The notes under the pieces are model-generated. The model was not told the origin of the DNA, did no database searches, and saw only the letters and a list, made by a program, of their open reading frames with translations. From Chrysolina oricalcia (lineage: Eukaryota > Arthropoda > Insecta > Coleoptera > Chrysomelidae), in contig OX101816.2 of NCBI GenBank assembly GCA_944452925.2, positions 56,464,507 to 56,528,506 on the forward strand: a stretch of 64,000 nucleotides of DNA. The letters run 5' to 3'. Below, piece by piece: positions 49,483 through 59,454 of the stretch. The stretch's first letter is position 1. The number at the start of each line of letters is the position of its first letter. A program made the translations under genes and the position numbers.

Positions 49483-50384
49483 GTACAAAACGATCATTTC
49501 CATCTTAAAGTCATTCCGCTAGCCGCATTTATTTTGTGAATCAAAATATGTCTGCTATAATGATAACTTTGAAGCCATTTTTGTACAGAACAGAAAATAT
49601 TGGAGGGTAATAGGAATGTGGTTGGAAAAAATGTGTTTGATTCGATAAAACATAATTATTATGAGCAATCAAGTTGCCTTGAAACTTTGTTGAAATACTA
49701 TTTGTCAAATATTCTCAATTATGATTTCATTGAAAATATGAACAGGATGTTCATAAAGTCAGTTGTGGAAAAGTATGTTTTCAAATTCTTCCGACCTCCC
49801 TGATGATCTTAGAAGAGTGAAATAGATTTTTGTCGACCAAAATGTATTGGAGGCTTAGCGAAAGAGATGCAATTCAAGCATCAATGGAATGAGCGATTTT
49901 CTGTGAGTGATACTTCTGACATTGTTTATATAGAAGATAGTTAGTCAACCTTTTGGGATTATAATTGGATCAAAATGGATGCGACATGTAGATGGCGATA
50001 GTGAGCTCGCATTCAAGTCATGTCGTAACTTCAGTGATCTGGCCTCCAAGTCATGTCCTAACTTGATTGAAACAATGGGACAGCATTAAAATCAGGGTTT
50101 TTTGAAGGAACCTGCATTAAAATGACGTCAAATATTCATGTTTGTAACTAATCACGCTAGATGACACTCGCGTTTGTGTCCAATACCTTTTCCACAGGCA
50201 TTGACTAACTATGTTCTATTTAAACAATGCTTCTAAATAACATTCTCCCTTATCTCATTCATAGATAAGAATCTCCAATAAATAATCAACTATCTGAATG
50301 AAAATGCAAATTTTCACTTTCAGATTTTTTCTCTCAATTTATATAGGGTCTTTCTCAATATCTATCAGATGTAGTTCAATGTCC

Positions 50385-50525
50385 AGCGTGGCTTTAGCCG
50401 GGGAAGTAGTTGTTTTCTGTTAGATATTACAAAAAAGTAACTTCAATTTTATCGTAGGGTTTTTCCATTTCCAGAGGAGTCATGTATTGATTCAATTTTC
50501 AATTGAGAATGTTTCTCTTTAAATT
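50385..50525. repeat. Dispersed repeat, direct partner of the inverted copy at 7555-7695
   Basis: Contains GGGGAAGTAGTTGTTTTCTG and the TCAATTTTCAATTGAGAATG block, in the order of the reverse complement of 7555-7695. It lies just before the mariner transposase frame. Confidence 0.55.
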
Positions 50526-50592
50526 CTCAAGTATATCATGACAATGTCATAAATTATTGTAACTGTCAACTACTGTTCGAATATTTTTCGAA

Positions 50593-51625
50593 ATGCCGTT
50601 TTCCCATCAAGAAAAATGTGATATGTTAGAATCCTCTTGGTTTGCCCGAAAAATAGTGTAAGAGCACTCCAACACTACAGCAATTCGTTCCCCGATCTTG
50701 AATTAACGAATCGGCGTTTTTTTGCTGTGCTTTATCGTCGATTCAGGAACAATGAAAAAGTTTTTGAGAAGAGGAGAACTAAAAAAACGTTTTGTAATAT
50801 CTGAAGATAAAGAAATTGATTGATACTTTGAGGTATATATACAAATAATTCCATCAGAGATTCATCTAGAGAAATAGCTGTTCCACTGTCTGGTATTCAA
50901 CGTATTAAGACCAGTGCAAACACTAGAACCTGGTGATCCTGAGAGACGATTGGGGTTTTGTCGGTGGTTTATGAATAAATGCAGACAAGATCCAAACTTC
51001 TATTGAAATATTATATGGAGCCATGAGGCTAATTTTTCAAATCGTGGGATGTATAATAGAAAGAATTTTCATTATTGGAGTAGACATAATACATTTCTAG
51101 TCCATCCCCACAATCCGCAAAGATGATTTAGTATTAATGTTTGGTGTGGTTTATTTAGAGGCAGAATTATCGGTCCATTTTTCTACCATGGTTCTTTGAA
51201 TGGAGCCCGTTACATTAATTTATTAACAAGAGTGTTGGAGGAGTTTTTTGATGATCTTGATCTGGAGGCTCGTCGAATGATCCATTTTCAGCAGGATGGA
51301 GCACCAGCACATAATGTCAGTGGCGTAAAAAGAATGCTGCGAGGCAGTTTTGGAAACAGATGGATTGCTACATATAGTCCTGTTAAGTGGCCCCTCGTTC
51401 ACCAGACATGACACCTCTAGATTTTTATTTTGAAGATTTCTGAAAAATGTGGTGTACAAAATAAAACATAATAATGTAGATGAACTGAGAAATTATGTTG
51501 AAACAATAATTAATAGAATTGATGGCCGAACTGTGTTGAATGCCACACGTAGTGTAAATAGAAGGGCCCAAATATGTATTCAACAAGAAGGCGGTGTTTT
51601 TGAACATTTACTCGATATTTTATAG
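50593..51625 (+). pseudogene. DD41D mariner transposase, decayed
   Basis: From ATG 50593 (MPFSHQEKCDMLESSWFA) through LRRGELKKRFVISEDKEID and WSHEANFSNRGMYNRK to HFQQDGAPAHN and, after a one-base loss near 51393, RSPDMTPLDFYF, ending at TAG 51623-51625. Counting the lost residue, 41 residues separate the second and third catalytic Asp. The first block has lost its Asp (SHEANF for SDE). Multiple stops. It is related to, but clearly diverged from, the copy at 12276. Confidence 0.85.
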
Positions 51626-51855
51626 CGCTTTATCAAATCCGATTGTTATAAATGTTTCCTATTAATAAAACTGTCTTATTTTCACCTTTACGAAAAAAAG
51701 TCAAATGAGATTTGTTGTTGAGAATGTTATTACGAATCGAAATGCATGAAAAACATATAGGGTGTTTCATTGAAAAAAATATCATTTTATGAAATATTCT
51801 GAAAACGCGACTGTCAATTTTTCCTTGTTATTAAAAATGCTACTACACCTTTTTC

Positions 51856-52100
51856 AATTGTAATTCAGAAAGTATAAGATGTATTTCAGAAAGTATAACT
51901 TGTAATTCAGAATAATAAACTGTAATTCAGAAACCGTAACGTGTAATTCAGATTAGTAAATTGTATTTCAGAAACCGTAACATGTAATTCAGATTAGTTA
52001 ATTGAATTTCAGACACCGTAACATGTAATTCTGATTAGTTCATTGTATTTCAGAAGGTGTAAAATGTAATTCAGAAAGTATCAACTGTAATTCAGAAACC
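51856..52100. repeat. Left minisatellite arm of the outer element
   Basis: Alternating phrases TGTAATTCAGAAACCGTAAC, TGTAATTCAGATTAGTAAAT and TGTATTTCAGAAAGTATAAC with a unit of about 20-24 bp, around ten units. Inverted relative to 52880-53158. Confidence 0.88.
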
Positions 52101-52825
52101 AAGAACAACCCGTATGTACATATTTTCGAACGTGATGCAAGTGACCAACTATCAAGGCCTGTTGAAACTAACTACGGAATGTCAAATAAACGTCTAATTG
52201 AAATAAAGAAGTTCTATGAAGGTAGATAGTTTGTCTTACTTAAGAAGTGAATTTTTTTGTCTTTGGTGTCTTGGCATCGACTGCTATGGTCATTAGCCAC
52301 GTGTTCTGGATGGGCCCTGTTACTAACTCCTTGCGCCACCTCAGGAGCAGCACTGTTAATTGGAACGCAACAGTGTATTGTGCAGGACTCACCCCAGTTC
52401 AGCTACGAGATTTGAATAATTTAATCAATCAAATTAAATTAAAAAATCCCATCCGCAACTGGGACTCGAACTTAAGATATGAATTTCCAAGATATTTGTG
52501 TGATATGCCGAAATTTGATGACTCGAGTTATCAGAATTGAACCGTGTCGACATATTTTACATGAAAAGTGTGCTCAACCATTCGGAAATATACCAGATGC
52601 GACCTGTCGACTCAGCAGAATGGTTATTACTGAAAAGGTTGTAATTGAAAGGAAAAGGTACTTGTAATTATTGGCACTCTATTTTTCTTGTGTATCTTGA
52701 GCAAATCATTGACCAGGCAAAAAATACTATAGTTGGAGGCGATTGTGATAGGGCTGCACAACACACCACCATTCACCACGCTACAGCCTTAGCATTCCAA
52801 GACATGCCGGTTGGGCGATAAATAT
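52100..52825 (+). CDS. RING-H2-like reading frames carried by the outer element (unknown gene, broken or multi-exon)
   Basis: Three open blocks in different frames follow one another. 52102-52217 encodes FERDASDQLSRPVETNYG and NKRLIEIKKFYEG. 52479-52667 encodes DICVICRNLMTRV, then EPCRHILHEKC, then DATCRLSRM: Cys and His spaced C-x2-C-x12-C-x-H-x2-H-x2-C-x11-C-x2-S, the RING-H2 pattern with the last Cys replaced by Ser. 52690-52821 encodes YLEQIIDQAKNTIVGGDCD to a stop. Between the first two, 52247-52540 is open (LRDLNNLINQIKLKNPIRN). RING proteins are E3 ubiquitin ligases; here the function is unknown. It may be a captured host gene whose short introns or frameshifts I cannot resolve. Confidence 0.5.
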
Positions 52826-52879
52826 TATTATTCATAATAATGTTCACTAATAAATAATTCGTAGTTCTCATATTCCTTA

Positions 52880-53158
52880 CTCTTACTAATCAAGTCCTTG
52901 GTGGTTTCTGAATTACAAGTGATGGTTTCTGAATTACAATTGACGTTTTCTGAAAAAGAATTAACTCGCTTTCTGAAATACAATTTACTAATCTGAATTA
53001 CATGTTCCGGTTTCTGAAATACAATTAATTGATCTGAATTACATGTTACGGTTTCTAAATTACAGTTAACAATTCTGAATAACAAGTTACAGTTTCTGAT
53101 TTACATGTTACTAATCTGAATTTCAAGTTACACTTTCTGAATTACAATTGAAAAAGTT
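52880..53158. repeat. Right minisatellite arm of the outer element
   Basis: TTTCTGAATTACAA, GGTTTCTGAAATACAATT and TAATCTGAATTACATGTTAC phrases in about 20-24 bp steps, directly abutting the 78-bp TIR. Confidence 0.88.
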
Positions 53159-53400
53159 GTAGTTTGCCCATTTAACCGACTTCGTAGCATCAATAATAAC
53201 GAAGTTGGCAATGGTGCCGACTTAATTTGGAACACCCTGTATAGATTTAGCGGTATTCAGATGACAATTGAAAAGTTAATGTTAACAGCCTCCGTCCGTT
53301 GAGATTTTTTAACGGCCGACGGCCGTTAAGAAATCACTTGTTCAATTTCTTTTTCAAAACTTTATTCTGCTTACAGTAACAACATTTTTAATAACACTAA

Positions 53401-55225
53401 CTATTTATAAATTTGAAAAGTACTTTTGCTATTATTTGAAATTTCTATTCCATCGATGAGAGATTTACCATCTATAGCAACAGTATTTGAACTTGTTATC
53501 GGTGTGGCCTCATTACTATGAAATAGTTGTCCTGTTATCTTCATTCTCTTTGAAACTGAATTTTCAATATACGACTCCGCCACCGCAGAGTTCCAACCTC
53601 CAAGTTCTTTTACCGATCGTAGATCGCCAACATTTTCTACAAGCATAGTAGCCGAGGATCTGCGAAACGAGTGCCTTAGCTGTGTAGAGCTGAGGATTTT
53701 CCAATTTTAAGAATGCTGCAATTTTCTTTGGAACAGCTCAAATAGAATGAATAATAATAATAATAATAATAATCTTTATTTATCCTTTAAGATCATACAC
53801 ATGATATAGGACAAGTCATAAAATGAATATACACAGACATATATAGGTACATATATATATATAAACAAATATTTATATATATATTACTTTAAACATATCG
53901 TCCATGCAAACTAGCAAACAAAAAATTTATGAATTATCAAAATATTCACTAAGGTCATAAAAGCAGGATTCCACTAAATATTTTTTTAATCGTGTTTTGA
54001 ATTTATTAATACTTTTTTCATTTTTGATATCACTGGGGAGATGATTGAAAAATCGTATTCCATTATACTTAGGACAATGTTCGTAAAGTGAAGTACGGTG
54101 CTTTGTACTTCTAAATAAATCACCATGCCTCGTAGCATAGTCATGAGAGTCAGCATTTTTTGAGAAGCTCTTGATGTTGAGTTTAACATATGTTACAATT
54201 TTATAAATAGAAATCGATGGTACAGTCAGTAATTTAAACTTTTTGAAATGATTCCTACTCGTCATTCGGTAATCTAAGCCGAAGATTAGGCGAATAAGTC
54301 TTTTTTGACTGATAAAAACTCTGCGAGCATTGGCCGTACTTCCCCAAAGGACAATATTATCAGAAATATGTGGATATGAGAGAGCATAGTACACATTGAT
54401 TAATTGCTCTAGTGTGAATATATTTTTCAGCTGCAAAATTGCATAATAACTACTATTCAGTCTTTTACACACCTGATCAACCCATGCACAACTTGTTTTA
54501 TACATTTACCATTCCTATAACCAATGAAGAATCGCCGATTTTCCAATTTTTTTGGTATAAACCATAGTCATCAAAAGGAAGTCCTTCTTTGGGAATGACA
54601 AATACCCTGTTCTTTTTGTTTTCAGTATACCTCAATGTAACCAAAACTCTGGTATTGGTGCTTTCAAAATCATCCACAGTCAGCTTAACAAGTTCGTCAC
54701 GTCTACAGGCACCAAAAATACCAGACATTAATACAACTTTTTCAAGCAACCATGTATGATCATCTGCCTCCAACAAAAATTTAGTTACTTTTTCTTCAGA
54801 CAAAATTTTTGCTTTCTTTGGTGTGTATCCATCAGACTTTCGTCTCAAGAACAAAAATAATTTTCCAAATATGAAAATACCACATCTGTAGGTAATACTT
54901 TAATATGGTGTACGATTTAAAATAACTAACCTTGATAAGTCAATGTTGTCATAAACTTTCAGAGCCAGTTTCAATATTGAAATATTGGTCCACAGCGAGT
55001 TAGGAGAATAAACCTCTGATTTTCCTTTCGTATAGGATAATAATACATCTTCATTATAACCACCTTTACATTCTTGCTTTTACGCCACTCTTCAAAATTT
55101 TCATATTCTTTTTGATATCGCTCTTGAGATATTTTCGGCAGTAAATCAACACACGATGCTCATGATTCTCCCATTATTTCTGAAGAAATTTGATTTTGTT
55201 CCTCAATTTTTACAATTTCATCCAT
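53401..55225 (-). pseudogene. Crypton-like tyrosine recombinase, split and frameshifted
   Basis: Reading starts at ATG 55225-55223 (MDEIVKIEEQNQISSE) and meets a TGA 22 codons later; then LLPKISQERYQKEYENFEEW and, after a frameshift, YSPNSLWTNISILKLALKVY. A small intron probably ends near 54905. From 54880 the frame LRRKSDGYTPKKAKILSEEK continues to FGACRRDELVKLTVDDF, the first catalytic Arg. A non-LTR insert (53750-54505) follows. The last part (53740-53401) has a frameshift, then HSFRRSSATMLVENVG with the catalytic H-x-x-R, GGWNSA, and the nucleophile Tyr in ESYIE. The wording is that of the insect Crypton-type recombinases. Catalytic residues survive but the gene is dead. Confidence 0.85.
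53750..54505 (-). mobile_element. 5'-truncated non-LTR element inserted in the recombinase gene
   Basis: The - strand frame 54505-53927 (QLKNIFTLEQLINVYYALSY, FISQKRLIRLIFGLDYR, YNGIRFFNHLPSDIKNEK) is the intact C-terminal part of an ORF2. It is followed by a short 3' UTR with GGATAAATAAAGATTATTAT and an (ATT)n tail at 53751-53772. Only the last 190 codons were copied. Confidence 0.82.
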
Positions 55226-55900
55226 GGTCGTTGTTAAAGCGAACTCGCGAACACAAAAAACTGACGTTGTTTATAATATTGTTGTGATATTGTTAAGCTG
55301 TTCCAAGATAAAACAATGTTGGGATTTTTCTGTAGAATTAGGAGGTACGTGGTTTGTTCTTTCCTCGGAATCAAAATGTAATCTTTTAGCGACATTACGA
55401 AAAGTTTTGAACGACACACGACCGATACGCAAATAACGGATTCGGTTGTTATAATCCTCGGCTGCGCCAATCTTCAACGTCATCCGTTATTTGCTACATA
55501 TCGACTTTTCAACGTTAATAACTATATGATTATCATTTAAAAAATTATGTTTGAATCTTATCACTGGTACCTCATTGTCCAAATAGTTTCACAAAGACCC
55601 CAAATATTTTTAGTTAGAATTAATGCAAGTAAATTATCGACCAAAACCTCATTTCAGTCTCATTTCATACTACAGTGTTAAAATTAATATCATTCCAGTT
55701 GCAAAGGAATATGTAAAGCTATATGGAATAAAAGGGTTCACCCAAGTTTCACAACCAATTAAGTGGGTAATTTTTTACGACAAAAGAAGTCGATAAGTTA
55801 TCAACCAAAAACTCGCGTGAATGAATACCAATCATCAAAACTCAAAATAAACAGCATTTTGAGAAGAAATCACGATCTTCCTGTCGAATCAGATTCGTAA
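55226..55900. other. No gene recognised
   Basis: 5' flank of the recombinase; open frames on both strands at 55224-55483 have no motif I recognise. The rest is AT-rich. Confidence 0.35.
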
Positions 55901-56230
55901 AAGTATCTTGGGATATTTCGATCAGTTCAGGCCATGCTGGTACATGTAGAAGAATATTGGTGTCATCTGTAGTTCAAGTGACTGATATTTTGTAAATAGT
56001 GGTAAAATCATTCGAATGAATAATAAAGGTCCAGTTATGCTACCTTGAGGAACTCTGTTTTGAACAAAGCCAATATCTAATTCACTCATGACTCCATCTT
56101 CAGATTTACATTTTTGTTTTCTATTGTTAAGATATAACCTGAACCACTGAAGAGAATATCCCCGCACCCCATAATTTTCCAGTTTATTTAATTTCGAGAT
56201 TTTAATGTTTCGGGGAATATTCCAAACTTG
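55900..56230 (-). pseudogene. RT fragment of a non-LTR element
   Basis: The - strand 56167-55922 reads LQWFRLYLNNRKQKCKSEDG, NRVPQGSITGPLLFI, and after a frame change DDTNILLHVPAWPEL, that is RT motifs 4-5 with the catalytic DD. Confidence 0.65.
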
Positions 56231-56313
56231 AATGATTCATTGATTATATGAACTAAGGGGGTAATAATGTAATGGATACTCATGGCAGCCATCTACACAA
56301 AGATACGGTGAAC

Positions 56314-57138
56314 CAGTGGCGGCGATAAGGGGCTCGCAGAGCCCGCCGTGCGAGGGGGGGCAGCTCCAGAAGGGGCCCCTTCGACCTCTTTGCTAAAACT
56401 TCTAATTTTCTAATTGCTCCAGATGAAGGAATACATAACACATATTGATAACAAGAAAAGAGGCACCTGTACGTTTAATCAAAGTTCATCTGTTCACAGA
56501 ATTCTGTAAACTTTGATGGTATTATCATCATTGCTTATTCAGTAGTGTTTATTCTAGATCTTCTATTAAAGTAAATTCAGATTTCTCCGTTAGCAAAAAA
56601 GTGTGTTAATTTTGTCTTCATTCCCCGATCCAATGAAGTAGTAGTACAAGAAATAAAAAGCAATTTTCGGTAGACTTTGATGGCCTATTAGAATGTTGAA
56701 GCAGCGGTGACGGAAGTTATGCCATTGTAGGAAGATAGATATACCATTTCGTCCGCTCACTTTCCGATCACAAAAAACGCGGCACTTTTCGACCACATCA
56801 AAGGAGTTAATGCTGACAAAAGGAAAACCGTAAACCAGACAGATTTTTTGCGACGGTAAGATTTTATATTCAAATCACCTAGCAAATTATGACATTTATA
56901 TTATCCAGAGTAGCAATAAAACCATATACCGGAATATTGCTATTCTAAGGAAAATGCACACTTCTATAATATTTTTTCTTTGGAAAATATTTTAATATAA
57001 ATAATATAATAAATGAGTATATTGTGTATTATTGTATGAAATTATGTCCCATTATGTCTGGTATTTCCAGATTTTATGTATGAATATCCAAACAAAATTT
57101 GGCGGGGGGTGGGGCTCGAATCCTTATCGCCACCACTG
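56314..57138. mobile_element. hAT-like MITE with perfect 8-bp target duplication
   Basis: CGGTGAAC is duplicated at 56306-56313 and 57139-57146. The element starts CAGTGGCGGCGATAAGGGG and ends with the inverse, TTATCGCCACCACTG. 825 bp; no transposase frame recognised. An opposite-orientation shorter relative is at 61914. Confidence 0.9.
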
Positions 57139-57146
57139 CGGTGAAC

Positions 57147-57917
57147 TCTGGTCGAGGCTCCAGATGGCCCAAAGGCATTTGAACGCCCAGCGGAATTTTT
57201 TTGCCTGAATGCTTTTTGCGATTTGAATTCAGCTGTATGCCTGACGAAAATGTTTACTGATCGAGAAGTTGTTTGTGTGTTGATGGATCTCTATTGCTTC
57301 TTGTATGAGTCGACTGTTATCCTGAAACAGGGGCAAGAATTTTGTGACCCGTTTGGTTTCTTTGGTGATCTTTTATCCTGGGTCCTATGGCTATGCTTGT
57401 CGTACCTATACAACAATTAATAGAGCATAAAATGAGTGAGTTTTTAACAAAAATACTAGTAGGAAACCGACTATGCCATCACATGAAAGACAGTCCGTAG
57501 TTAAATTGTGTTATGTTTTCGACTCGAAACTGTCATTTATTAATTTGTTATGAACTTTTAAAAAACAAAAAAACGTGTTGTTTTGAATTGTTTTTTTTTT
57601 ATAAAATGAAAACTAATAGAGCAATCTGGTTGCTCCAATGAAAAGAATTGTAGATAATTCATTAGTAACGGAGAAAAACTGGAAAAACCGGAAAATTACG
57701 CGATTTTTTAAAAAATTCATAACTCCGCCATTTTTTAAGAAAAAAGATTCACCTTTCTCATGAAAGTATTGAATTATGTGTACTTTATGTGTGCACAAAA
57801 CAGGCGCTGTAGGATCGTTAGTTTTGGAAGAATTGGAATTAATTTTTTTTGCAGCGTGCCTGGATGCTCTAGTGATAGCCCGATTGCAATTTCTCAAACA
57901 TTTTCTCAATTTCTCAA
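57147..57917. other. No gene recognised
   Basis: Contains short open frames only; nothing with a recognisable motif. Confidence 0.35.
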
Positions 57918-59454
57918 CACCCCACCATAACACTGGACAACCATCAGCTGGAATTCGTAAAAGACATTAAGTTTCTTGGTCTCACCTTCGATACAAGACT
58001 TCAGTGGAGAACAGAAGAAGAAGAACTTGAAACAATCATGTCAACATGGTCTTAACCTGATGAAAATATTAGCGAGTAACTCCTGGGGGGCAGATTACAC
58101 AACACTCATGTCCATATACCGAACAACAATAAGATCAAAACTGGACTATGGATCGGTGGTATACTCTAGTGATCGGAAAGCAATACTCAAACAACTCGAT
58201 AGTATTCATCATGCTGGTATCAGAACTGCCCTTGGCGCATATCGAACCAGTCCAGTTGACAGCTTGTATACCGAATCAGGAGAACCTCCTCTGGAAGTAA
58301 GAAGGCAATATCTCTGCCTCACATACGCTGCAAGAATCTCGTCCAACCAAAAAAAATCCTGCTCATAAACGAATGTTTCCTAACCAACCCACTCAAATCC
58401 ATCAAAATCCCGATACAGCAAATTCCCTGCAAGCACGGATCCAAAAATTGTCGAGTACTATCGATCTAAACTCCACATATCCTATAAATACGGATATTCC
58501 TCCTCTCTGGACAATAGCTATACCCTCCAGCAACACATAACTCGTTAAATTTCCGAAAAATGATACCCCTCAAGCTCATAGAGAATTCGTTCAATGTGAT
58601 CTTATCCAAGTACTCCAACTTCAACCACATATACCGACGCATCAAAATCCGAAGAAGGCGTAGGAACAGCAGTGATTAGTGACCAGGGCAGTGAATGCTA
58701 CAAATTACCAGGAATTAGTAGCGTGAACACTGGAGAGGTTCATGCAATAGCACAGGTAATTCAAAAAGCAAGGCAGATGAATGGCAATTCTGTGATTTTT
58801 ACAGACTCTTTGAGTGCTATAGAAGGATCCCGACAGCTTTACCCTAAGCATCCCATATTGCAACAAATCAAGACGAACCTGTGTGAATTGTATGAAGATG
58901 GTAAACATATCGAATTGGTGTGGGTTCCTTCACATACTGGTATTCCTGGTAATGAAAGAGTCGATGTTATGGCTCGCAACACTTTTGCAAATCCGGAGGC
59001 GAAAATAATCAAGAGAACACCACATGAAGACATATACAACGAAATAAAAACTCACACCAATAAAATATGGAAAGAGAGATGGCAGACACTAATTGACAAC
59101 AAACTGTTCAAAATAAACAATAATATGGCAAAACCAAACAATTTTGGACTCAGTCGAAGACATCAAACTATCCTAACCCGCCTAAGAATTGGACACACTA
59201 AGCTTACCCATCAGCATATAATGAAAAGAGAGACCCCGAAAAGCTGTGAATACTGCGATTCTAGTATATCAGTGGAACATATATTTGCCTGCCCAAATTA
59301 TTAACAAGAAAGAAATAACCTCAGACTTACCGGTGATTTATCTATGACTATGAATGGTGATTTCGCAAGTGTCATTCTATATATCAAGAAGATCAATTTA
59401 TTTAACCACCGCTAATGACCCTGTGAGATCGAAGCCGATTAACTAATAAAAAAA
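57918..59454 (+). mobile_element. 5'-truncated non-LTR element with RNase H domain and poly(A) tail
   Basis: The + strand reads LEFVKDIKFLGLTFDTRLQW near 57945, then 57976-58368 the RT C-terminal region (ADYTTLMSIYRTTIRSKLDY, AGIRTALGAYRTSPVDSLY), and 58630-59304 an RNase H domain: YTDAS, TGEVHAIAQVI, FTDSLSAIEG and WVPSHTGIPGNERVDVMA, so the Asp-Glu-Asp-Asp/His set is present. It is followed by a Cys/His cluster CEYCDSSISVEHIFACPNY and a stop, then an A-run at 59447-59454. RNase H plus this order fits the I/R1/LOA group. A frame break near 58010 and stops around 58370-58660 disable it. Confidence 0.85.

Larger units (their letters stand above)
46514..51843 (+). mobile_element. Second DD41D mariner, inserted in the outer element and carrying a piggyBac
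   Basis: The outer arm reads GGCAAAC-TA on the left and TA-CACCTTTTTCAATTG on the right, matching the unbroken opposite arm GGCAAACTACAACTTTTTC, so a TA was duplicated at 46512-46513 and 51844-51845. The element ends are GTAGCATTTT and its inverse. The TIRs (about 130 bp) are alike around CAGTCGCGTTTTCAGAATAT and CATGCATTTCGATTCG at 49120-49215 and 51715-51815. The left TIR is split by the piggyBac. Confidence 0.85.
46434..53239. mobile_element. Outer TA-flanked element with TIR + minisatellite arms and a RING-like frame, host of two nested transposons
   Basis: CAGGGTGTTCCAAAATAAGT at 46434 and its inverse ending at 53239 are flanked by TA. The first 78 bp match the last 78 with about six differences. 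On the right the TIR passes directly into a minisatellite of (TGTAATTCAG-AAACCGTAACA)-like words (52880-53158); the same minisatellite, inverted, lies at 51856-52100 beside the other arm. Without the nested DNA the element is about 1.47 kb. Its centre (52100-52825) holds broken or spliced coding frames including a RING-H2-like one, and no transposase. Confidence 0.8.

Noticed and set aside
55224..55483. Overlapping 70-78 residue frames on both strands upstream of the recombinase
   Set aside because: I considered a zinc-finger (THAP-like) exon but the required Cys and His residues are not there.
57223..57420. 65-residue + strand frame
   Set aside because: No motif and AT-rich unknown surroundings; not supported as a gene.
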